Source of the DNA: Planctomycetota bacterium
GTDB lineage: Bacteria > JAJVIF01 > JAPKYR01
Assembly (NCBI GenBank): GCA_030614715.1
Contig: JAUWTM010000008.1
Coordinates: 1 to 58,810, forward strand
DNA length: 58,810 nucleotides
Direction of reading: 5' to 3'
Position numbers and translations under genes: made by a program. Positions 52,330-58,810 of the stretch are shown here, piece after piece (position 1 is the stretch's first letter; each line of letters begins with the position of its first letter). The notes below the pieces were generated by a model. It saw only the letters and a list, made by a program, of their open reading frames with translations. It did no database searches and was not told the DNA's origin.

Positions 52330-54351
52330 TTACTCACCTGACGACATTCCCGGTACGATCAGGGTCCTGCTTAACTCTTCCCCTTCTTCATCGAGTTCGA
52401 TATCCCACCAGTCATCGCCGACATCGATCCCGACGCCCCACGATGTCTTCGACCACCATTGACCGTCACCGCACAGTTCTTCCGAATAAGTATCCGGACC
52501 TCCCATGTCGATAAAAACACCGATGCTGCCGTAATCCCTCGCCAGGTTTCCATGACCGGTAACAGCATTTTTGTCACGTCCGAAATAGCCGTCGTGCCCT
52601 CCCCTGTCGATAAGCACCCCAACACCATTTGCATTTCCAGAGCCCTGTGCGAGTCCACCTCCCGTGTAATAATCGTCGCCTCCCTCATCGATAAGCCATC
52701 CGACTGCGAGGTCGTGTCCGAACCCCTGGGTGCATGCCTGGCTTGAGTACCTGTCGTAACCATCACGGTCGAGCAAAATACCGGATGAAAGATGAATTCC
52801 AGATCCCTGCGAGTACTGCTGGCACTGGTACCAGTCGTTACCCTGATCGTCGATTAACGCTCCGATCGAATACCAGTAACTTACACCCTGCCCGTACACC
52901 TCCGCGTTGTAAAAATCATTTCCGTTCCTGTCGTGCAGGATACCGACGCCACCCGATGCATCTGGTCGCATACCGATCGAAAATCCCTGTGACAGGCTGA
53001 CCGTGCTCTTTGGATATCGCGGAAAATCATCGTACACCCAGCCTGCGTAGTAAGTGTCGCAGCCGTCGCGGTCGGTCAGCATTCCCCATCCTCTCGTATA
53101 CGCCATGCCCTGCGCGTAGACCGCTGCTTTGTACTGATCATTACCGCTGGTGTCGATCAGGAGACCGACACCTATCGCGCCTGCTCCCTGTACGAGTGAG
53201 CCTGCTTCGTATATGTCGCGACCGTCCTGATCGATAAGGAGTCCGCATCCAAACAGACCGCACGCCTGGCTGAATGGCCCGCTGCGATAAACGTCATCAC
53301 CGGACACATCGATAAGGCCGGCTATTCCCAGTACTCCCGAACCGCATGACCTTTCTCCCTCAGAGAAATAACAGTCGTTACCACCAAGATCGATGGCAAT
53401 GGATACAAGCTCATTTTCTTCGTCCTTCAGATTTCCCGCGACCGCAACCTGGCCGTAGTAGACATCGTTTCCGCCGGGATCGATAACAATCGACGCAACA
53501 GGCCATTCGTCCATGTACCAGACGTCGTCGCCAACCGATCCGATCAGAATTGTCCCGGAATTGCCCTGTAATGCGAACGGTTGCTGGAATGTTGCATCAC
53601 CGATGTTTCCCATCAGTTCCAGCACGACCGCATCGACCGTTTCTGATAACTCGCGTGTTGTTGCGACACATGCATCGATATCGAATCGTCCGATTGCATC
53701 GAGGAATTCATCGGGCTGGTCGTAGGATTCCGAATCAGGGCAGTCTTCAGTTTCCTCATCAAGAAAATGGCAGGTGAGGTACCACGGAAGGTATGCAAGG
53801 TCATCGCTGGTGAGACTTGCCAGCACTGTACTCTCCATCCGAAGCTGCGCGAGTGTAACAGCCTGGTCCAGATCGGCAACGGCCGCGTTCCATGCGTCGG
53901 GCAAGAGCGGGAATTCTGACGGACGTCCTGCTTCTGCACCCGATGGTGTCAGCGGAACCGTATTGTAAATATCGCTGTCGAGATCGATCGCAGCGCGCAT
54001 TAGAATTTCATGCGCAGGTTTCGGATCCATCAGGAACTCGTCCCATTCGTAGGTCCAGAGAACGAGGAAGTACGGTTCATCGAGTGCACGCTGTGCGATT
54101 TCGAGACGGAAGGGATCGTCGATGTAATCCTTGCGGAATCCCATGTCGGACCATGTCATGTTGATCGATTCGAGCGCGTAATCGATGAGCATGATTTCCT
54201 CGTCTGTCAGCGATCCCTGCCCCATGTCTCTTGCAGGTGGCGGCCAGACGCTCGTTTCCTGAGCTCGGGGCGAGATAGGAAGTAACAACATTAAAAATGT
54301 TACTAGAATTAGTATGTTGGCAGCACGCATATTTTCTCTTTTGGTTTTCAT
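52330..54351 (-). CDS. Secreted beta-solenoid protein with about twelve IDxxGxDxY repeats
   Basis: 673 residues. Signal peptide (about 8-30, ends SPRA). An N-terminal helical domain (about 35-285) is followed by about twelve tandem repeats of 25-30 residues with the core V-G-x-L-I-D-x-x-G-x-D-x-Y then a Q-G-x-G element. The regular Asp/Gly/Asn turns suggest a parallel beta-solenoid, perhaps calcium-binding, but it is not the RTX nonapeptide. I do not recognise a named family. ATG 54351 has GGTGAT upstream; a longer frame to 54438 would run into the HEAT gene. Co-directional with the HEAT-repeat gene 52 bases upstream. Confidence 0.75.
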   Translation of the reverse strand: MKTKRENMRAANILILVTFLMLLLPISPRAQETSVWPPPARDMGQGSLTDEEIMLIDYALESINMTWSDMGFRKDYIDDPFRLEIAQRALDEPYFLVLWTYEWDEFLMDPKPAHEILMRAAIDLDSDIYNTVPLTPSGAEAGRPSEFPLLPDAWNAAVADLDQAVTLAQLRMESTVLASLTSDDLAYLPWYLTCHFLDEETEDCPDSESYDQPDEFLDAIGRFDIDACVATTRELSETVDAVVLELMGNIGDATFQQPFALQGNSGTILIGSVGDDVWYMDEWPVASIVIDPGGNDVYYGQVAVAGNLKDEENELVSIAIDLGGNDCYFSEGERSCGSGVLGIAGLIDVSGDDVYRSGPFSQACGLFGCGLLIDQDGRDIYEAGSLVQGAGAIGVGLLIDTSGNDQYKAAVYAQGMAYTRGWGMLTDRDGCDTYYAGWVYDDFPRYPKSTVSLSQGFSIGMRPDASGGVGILHDRNGNDFYNAEVYGQGVSYWYSIGALIDDQGNDWYQCQQYSQGSGIHLSSGILLDRDGYDRYSSQACTQGFGHDLAVGWLIDEGGDDYYTGGGLAQGSGNANGVGVLIDRGGHDGYFGRDKNAVTGHGNLARDYGSIGVFIDMGGPDTYSEELCGDGQWWSKTSWGVGIDVGDDWWDIELDEEGEELSRTLIVPGMSSGE

Positions 54352-54403
54352 TGCATCACCGATTTCCATTCGCATCTTTGGCCGGGATACCCCGCTTTTC
54401 GTA

Positions 54404-55528
54404 TCAATCTTCCACCGGTTCCGGACGTCCTTCGTCAAGACGGTCCAAAGCCTCGTTTATCTTGCCAATCACGAAAGGATGCTCTTCGTTGTTCACAAGG
54501 TTTTCAAGAAATCCCACGGCATCCGCATCGTACGTGTACCCGATCACCTCGACTGCATACGCTCTCGCAAGCCATTGATCGTTTTCGAGTGTGTTGTGTA
54601 TTACCGTGAGTACGGTATCGAACGCACGCTGACGCTGCGCCTCCGCATGTTCATCCTGTTCTGTCGCGATGTTACCAAGATACCTTCTCAGTGTTTCGAG
54701 CGCGCAGATTCTTGCGGTTTCACCCGATGGTGAAAGAATCGAGGTCCCGACAATCGCTTCAAACGAAAGGTTACCCATCGTTTTAGTAGATAGTGCGAGT
54801 ATGGCCGCCTGCCGTACGGTCGTTAGCGGGTCCGCAAATGCGTGGATAAGGTGCGGTACAGTTTCCTGATCGGGTATTTTTCCAAGTCCCACTACCGAGT
54901 TCAGGCGTATCGCCTGTTCCTCATGTGTCAGATGGAACGCAAGCTTATCTATCTGGGCCGGATCGCGAAATCTACCCAACGCTCCAACCTGTGTCGCGAG
55001 CACGTGCCAGTCCTGCTCTGCATCGATCGCTGAACTGAGAGCGTCGATGGCTGGCTGATCCTCCTCGAAGGGTCCGACAGCAAGCGGATCCTCGAGCGAT
55101 TCTGCATAGCAGACAGTACCGCTGAGATAAGCCGTGTGACGCCTTGTGTACCAGTCCTCATCCTGCATGTAAAGGATCAGGTATTGTGCCGATGGGTACC
55201 CTATCGCCTCGATAATTTCGTCAAGCGTGACACGTCGCCTTACATCAATCGAGCTGAGCCAGTGATCGAGGAGGGTCGGGACCGCGAGTTCACCCAGATC
55301 GATCAGGGCCTGTTTGCTCGAATCCCGCACAGGCTGATGATCCTCGTCCCACTCGCTGCAGTTGATAAACAGCTCGTCGATTGCATCGACAGTTGGAGCT
55401 TCACCCTCCGTTCCAAGAAGTTCCTCGGGAGACCGGATTATCTCGTCCTGGGCTGAGGTAATGACTGGTGATAACAAAAGTAAACCTGCAAGTGACAGTG
55501 TAAACAGAAAACGGCTTTGGAATTTCAT
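54404..55528 (-). CDS. Secreted HEAT-repeat protein
   Basis: 374 residues. Signal peptide 1-26 (ends TSA), then alpha-helical HEAT/ARM-like repeats (about 60-365); clear ones are QAIRLNSVVGLGKIPDQETVP and TTVRQAAILALSTKTMG. GGAGGAG precedes the ATG by about 12 bases. Exported helical scaffold, function unknown. First gene of a pair with the beta-solenoid protein, which argues for a joint role at the surface. Confidence 0.75.
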   Translation of the reverse strand: MKFQSRFLFTLSLAGLLLLSPVITSAQDEIIRSPEELLGTEGEAPTVDAIDELFINCSEWDEDHQPVRDSSKQALIDLGELAVPTLLDHWLSSIDVRRRVTLDEIIEAIGYPSAQYLILYMQDEDWYTRRHTAYLSGTVCYAESLEDPLAVGPFEEDQPAIDALSSAIDAEQDWHVLATQVGALGRFRDPAQIDKLAFHLTHEEQAIRLNSVVGLGKIPDQETVPHLIHAFADPLTTVRQAAILALSTKTMGNLSFEAIVGTSILSPSGETARICALETLRRYLGNIATEQDEHAEAQRQRAFDTVLTVIHNTLENDQWLARAYAVEVIGYTYDADAVGFLENLVNNEEHPFVIGKINEALDRLDEGRPEPVED

Positions 55529-56045
55529 CTCTTACCGCTCCTCCGCACCCGGGGATTAAGATTAAGACATTGTGAAATCCTGTCCGGATCGGTGCTGATG
55601 ATTGTATCAAGTTGCACCAGATAAGTGGCAATAAAAATACCAACTATGGATTAAAAAATATTAAATCCGCTGAAATTTCACTCTCCAAACCCCTGAATCC
55701 GTTATGGAATCTGCGAAAAACCCGAACCTTTACAATTGAAACTGCCGGCACGATAATTTTTCAAGGCAGTTGGCATCCTTATTGCATTGAATAATCTGAA
55801 ATACAAAGCCATAGAGCTGTATTTTTTTCTGCATAACATGATCGATTTACGGCTCGACATGGTAAATTTAATAAAGAAGCTTAGCTGCATAACACCCGTC
55901 GAGTGCGGACCACAACACAGGGCAGGTTCCTGAATGTTACCCGGCTCTCCGGACGGCGTCGCTTGGGTTGTTTTATCGATCTCTTTCAGTGACGTTTTGC
56001 TTCAGGCCTCGCGAACAGCAGGCCGGTCGCAAGAGGAGAGTACAA
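55529..56045. other. 517-base gap with sigma-54-type promoter
   Basis: No gene seen. Divergent leader between the HEAT gene (minus) and the polytopic pilin-like gene (plus). The left half is AT-rich; the right half has a hairpin GGCCT...AGGCC (about 56007-56023) just before the ribosome site. Confidence 0.6.
55770..55788 (+). promoter_or_regulatory. Sigma-54 (RpoN) promoter candidate
   Basis: TTGGCATCCTTATTGCATT: GG (55772-55773) and GC (55784-55785) exactly 10 bases apart with TGGCA and TTGCA flanks, a close match to the -24/-12 consensus. Points to the gene at 56046. Confidence 0.65.
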
Positions 56046-57230
56046 ATGAGGGCTACAGGAATAGAAGCCCGGCTGCGAAGTCGAATAATCCCGCTCACTG
56101 CGCGTATCCTGCCATTAGCGTTAGCAGCCCTGCTAACCTTAGAATCACCAGTACACGCAGATCCCCTGCTTTTTGAAACCGGAATCATCACCGGATCGTT
56201 GTGGTTTGTCATTGCAGGGGGGTTATTAGTTGAATCTTTGATCCTGACGCTCTTCATCCGACGAAAATTCATCGAAATCCTGGCAGCCTGTGTTCTGGCT
56301 AACCTTGTTTCCGGATTTACCGGATTTGTTGTATTACTGTTCGTCCGAATTAACGGCGTCCCGTTACTCCCTCCCGTACCTACCATGCTCGCAGCGGTCC
56401 TGATCGAAGCTCCGATACTTGCACTGATACTTGTAAGACCGCCCATCAGAAGACTGATACCGGCTGTAATTACCGCGAACCTGGCGACCGCGATAATCGC
56501 GATGGTTGTCATGGTCCCGCTGGTTCTGTCGCCAGAGGGACCCGGCACCACCGAGGATCTCGATCTCGCACGAAAAATAGGCTCAGTCCGCAAAGGAATT
56601 GATATATATTACGAAGAGAAGGGATATTTCCCCGAAGAATTAATCGGAGGACAAGACGAATCGGTGTTTGACGATGCCGGATACTCCGACCCCCTTCTCT
56701 CATCCGGCATCCTTGATTCTTACCCGGTCAACCCGTACGCACCTTATCTCCGCTCACAGCGGCTCAATCTGGCTTTCCTTCTAACTGGCTTTGGGGCTCC
56801 AACCCGCCAGGTCGATCTGGATGAGCCGACCAACGAATGGGAAATGCGATGGTTCCCAATCTTTCAGTGCGATCCTCGCTTTGGCGACCCTGAGGGCATG
56901 CTTCTCTGCGCCAATGGCCTGACCAACCCTGACGTGGCAGGCGCCCGCTCCCAATTCTTTTATCATATGAACGGTGCAGATTGCGTTCCGGGAAGCTTTT
57001 TTTACAGATCTTACGACTTCAATCTCGATGGTTACGCGGATGATTACATTCTCGGTGCGTACGGTTGGCCCACCGGGGAAGGCACAACTCCGTTGGATCT
57101 TATCGATGCAAGAACCGGTGAGATCAGCTTATGCCTGTCACAGGGATGTATCTACCCCGGAGAACCCGACGGGAATCCAGAACCCGTGATCATGGTTCAC
57201 GTCGCGGGTACCCCTGTAACAGACGAATAA
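56046..57230 (+). CDS. Polytopic membrane protein with C-terminal GspG-like domain
   Basis: 394 residues from ATG 56046, with GAGGAGAG 6 bases upstream; a longer frame from 55968 lacks this. After a signal-like segment come about four membrane helices (to about residue 160), then an exported domain. It starts DLDLARKIGSVRKGIDIYYEEKGYFPEEL, matching the GspG helix and Tyr-Phe-Pro turn, and continues with DFNLDGYADDYILGAYG, which resembles the calcium-site end of pilin-like domains. No prepilin leader. Candidate sigma-54 promoter 250 bases upstream, terminator directly downstream. Function unknown; perhaps a sensor or assembly factor for the pili encoded nearby. Confidence 0.68.
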   Translation: MRATGIEARLRSRIIPLTARILPLALAALLTLESPVHADPLLFETGIITGSLWFVIAGGLLVESLILTLFIRRKFIEILAACVLANLVSGFTGFVVLLFVRINGVPLLPPVPTMLAAVLIEAPILALILVRPPIRRLIPAVITANLATAIIAMVVMVPLVLSPEGPGTTEDLDLARKIGSVRKGIDIYYEEKGYFPEELIGGQDESVFDDAGYSDPLLSSGILDSYPVNPYAPYLRSQRLNLAFLLTGFGAPTRQVDLDEPTNEWEMRWFPIFQCDPRFGDPEGMLLCANGLTNPDVAGARSQFFYHMNGADCVPGSFFYRSYDFNLDGYADDYILGAYGWPTGEGTTPLDLIDARTGEISLCLSQGCIYPGEPDGNPEPVIMVHVAGTPVTDE

Positions 57231-57257
57231 ATTCTCCCCCTCTCCTCCCCTCTCTCG

Positions 57258-57297
57258 CCGCAGCCCGTCACCGTACGGGCTGCGGTTTAATTTTTTT
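57258..57297 (+). terminator. Rho-independent terminator
   Basis: 11-base perfect stem CCGCAGCCCGT/ACGGGCTGCGG, 6-base loop, then a T-rich tract, 27 bases after the stop at 57230. Confidence 0.93.
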
Positions 57298-57378
57298 CTA
57301 AATTTTCGCATAAGCGATGTCAGCTTTTGGGTGCCCCAGCCGTTATATGGTTAGAAACCCGGTGCCGACAACCGGACC

Positions 57379-58810
57379 ATGCGACTAACAATCCTTCTAA
57401 TCTCGTTCGTAACCGGCCTTCTCTCAGCTGAGACTTTATTACAATCTGTATCCGCATGGGTGCTGGCCTTTATCGTGACTGGAATTGTCATCGCAGCGTA
57501 CTTTTTCAGGTCAGACTCCCGGGCTGTCTGGTTGACACTTCTTTTCACAGCTTACGGATTCGGCTGTATCTGGATCACATGCCTGCCCGTCTGGCCTCAA
57601 CCATTATTTGTTGATAACCTGCCGTACGATCGGGGGCTAACGGTAATCGGAAGGGCATCAAGTGAAACATTTGAGTGCCGGGAAGGACGCTTCCTGCCTG
57701 TAGCGTTGGAACAGGTCAGACCTGACGGTCACACGCGCGAGGGGTACGTTCAGAGAAGCGACTGGATCGATACAGGCGGAATCCTGATGGTGAATGTCGA
57801 AAGGGACTTTACCGGAGTAACAGGAGCCCGGTACAGGATAAACGGCCGTTTGATAACCGATCCCGACTTCCTGCAGAGTCCGATAATTCTGAGGTACCGT
57901 CCATGTGGTGTGGTCAGGCAATTACCGGGCGGGCTTGTCATAGAGAAAACCAGAGACCCGGATTCCATCTCCCAGGGCTTCAACAGATTCAGGCATCTCC
58001 TGATCAGCCATCTTTCATGGGGATTCAGGGACGCTGAGGGTGAACTTGTTGCGGGAATCACATTTGGACGTCGCGGTCGACGTCTCGGGGGCGACTGGGC
58101 GAGTGATTTCTACAATGCTGGATTATCGCACCTGATCGTAGCCTCCGGAGCACAGGTCAGCCTCCTTTTCATGCCGATTTTCTTTGTTATGGGACGTATA
58201 CGGATGAGACCTGCGTTCAAGTGGGTACTGCTGGTGGTTCTTGCCCTGATGCTGATAGGGTTCGCGCGTCTTCTTGGCGGAGAGCCGTCGATTCTCCGTG
58301 CGGCATCGATGGGTTGCGTCCTGCTGATTGCGATTGGATGCCGGCGTCTGACTTTCGGCCTTGCCACGTTGTCCGCAACCGGGTTCTTCTGGCTTATTCA
58401 GAATCCCCTGCTGATCAGGGACGTCGGATTCCTGCTTTCGTTCGGAGCAAGCTTCGGGATAATTTACCTTGGTGCCCCTCTCTTCGAGAGTATCTCTGCT
58501 AGAGACCCGATTCCGCCGTACAGATTCGACTGGCTCTGTCCGGTTATGTCGCTGCGGAATACCGCGTTAATTACACTGAAATGGTTTATACGCTTAATAA
58601 TTGGCTGGACAATTGTTACCTTCTCCGCACAGATCGGTGTGTTGCCGATCCTAGCCTGTACTATCGGACGAATATCGTTTGCAGGTTTTGTCGCGAACCT
58701 GTTTGCAGTCCCAATCGCGCAGATAATCCTCTACCTCGGTGCTCTGAGCGGGATCGCAGGATTCCTGAGTCCCGGCATATCGATCTTTATAAACGGAGTT
58801 CTGAAGTTCC
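57379..58810 (+). CDS. comEC: ComEC/Rec2 DNA-uptake channel, C-terminus beyond window
   Basis: 477 residues visible from ATG 57379; the frame is open at the window edge. N-terminal membrane helices and an OB-fold-like periplasmic part (about 80-190) are followed by the competence domain: AGLSHLIVASGAQVSLL and GEPSILRAASMGCVLL are the family motifs, then further helices. ComEC conducts single-stranded DNA through the inner membrane; type IV pili, encoded in this window, usually deliver the DNA. The usual SGLHV motif reads SGAQV. No strong ribosome site before the ATG. Whether the metallo-beta-lactamase tail follows cannot be seen. Confidence 0.88.
   Translation, partial: MRLTILLISFVTGLLSAETLLQSVSAWVLAFIVTGIVIAAYFFRSDSRAVWLTLLFTAYGFGCIWITCLPVWPQPLFVDNLPYDRGLTVIGRASSETFECREGRFLPVALEQVRPDGHTREGYVQRSDWIDTGGILMVNVERDFTGVTGARYRINGRLITDPDFLQSPIILRYRPCGVVRQLPGGLVIEKTRDPDSISQGFNRFRHLLISHLSWGFRDAEGELVAGITFGRRGRRLGGDWASDFYNAGLSHLIVASGAQVSLLFMPIFFVMGRIRMRPAFKWVLLVVLALMLIGFARLLGGEPSILRAASMGCVLLIAIGCRRLTFGLATLSATGFFWLIQNPLLIRDVGFLLSFGASFGIIYLGAPLFESISARDPIPPYRFDWLCPVMSLRNTALITLKWFIRLIIGWTIVTFSAQIGVLPILACTIGRISFAGFVANLFAVPIAQIILYLGALSGIAGFLSPGISIFINGVLKF

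Noticed and set aside
55870-56040. Cyclic-di-GMP-I riboswitch before the polytopic gene
   Set aside because: ACACAGGGCA and a later GACG...GGCCT recall the motif, but the conserved CAAAG core and tetraloop receptor are missing and the spacing is wrong.

Overview
The window is a gene-dense piece of chromosome from a Gram-negative (diderm) bacterium. It carries an LptC homologue, a heptose-phosphate kinase, an Slt-type murein transglycosylase, a SPOR protein, type IV pilus motors and a prepilin peptidase. Codon use suggests moderate GC. No marker here lets me name the lineage. Large secreted pseudopilins, FG-GAP, NHL and beta-solenoid exoproteins, a eukaryote-like Ser/Thr kinase, a DUF3084 protein and archaeal-type sugar isomerase suggest an uncultured deep phylum rather than a model group. 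Nearly all genes lie on the minus strand.

Layout: 1-7048 is a prepilin peptidase followed by four pseudopilins, the last cut by the window edge. 7049-7659 is a repeat-rich gap. 7660-13064 carries two PilT-family motors and PilC, interrupted by an AT-rich insert with a lipoprotein and a 14-cysteine secreted protein. 13235-18846 holds an alkyladenine glycosylase and a tight hisS operon (tRNA-His, hisS, FG-GAP exoprotein, presenilin-like membrane protease, sugar isomerase). 19019-20345 is an AT-rich accessory patch with a pilin-like protein and a small XRE pair. 20346-28168 has a quinate-dehydrogenase-like protein, DUF3084, and an envelope cluster (kinase with FHA, LptC, deoxyhypusine-synthase-like protein, HldE kinase). 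28282-40266 is mainly housekeeping: map, yvcK, glmS (with an in-frame amber codon), Slt, a phenylacetate-CoA-ligase-like enzyme, a propeller protein, an acyl-CoA dehydrogenase and gpmI. 40352-44259 is a complete three-gene HtrA-like operon. 44291-49840 holds a degenerate gamma-carbonic anhydrase, SPOR, folC, coaE and rpsA. 50077-58810 holds secreted PDZ, beta-solenoid and HEAT proteins, an XRE regulator fused to a CnaB-like domain, a polytopic protein with a pilin-like domain behind a sigma-54-type promoter, and the start of comEC.

The most notable points are: a compact bacterial presenilin-type GxGD protease translationally coupled to a secreted protein and hisS; an HtrA operon in which one paralogue keeps the catalytic triad and two have lost it; a gamma-carbonic anhydrase that has lost two of three zinc ligands; an amber codon inside otherwise intact glmS; an XRE gene whose only sensible start is ATA; and GspG-like globular domains moved onto non-pilin membrane anchors. 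I see no CRISPR array, insertion sequence or prophage.
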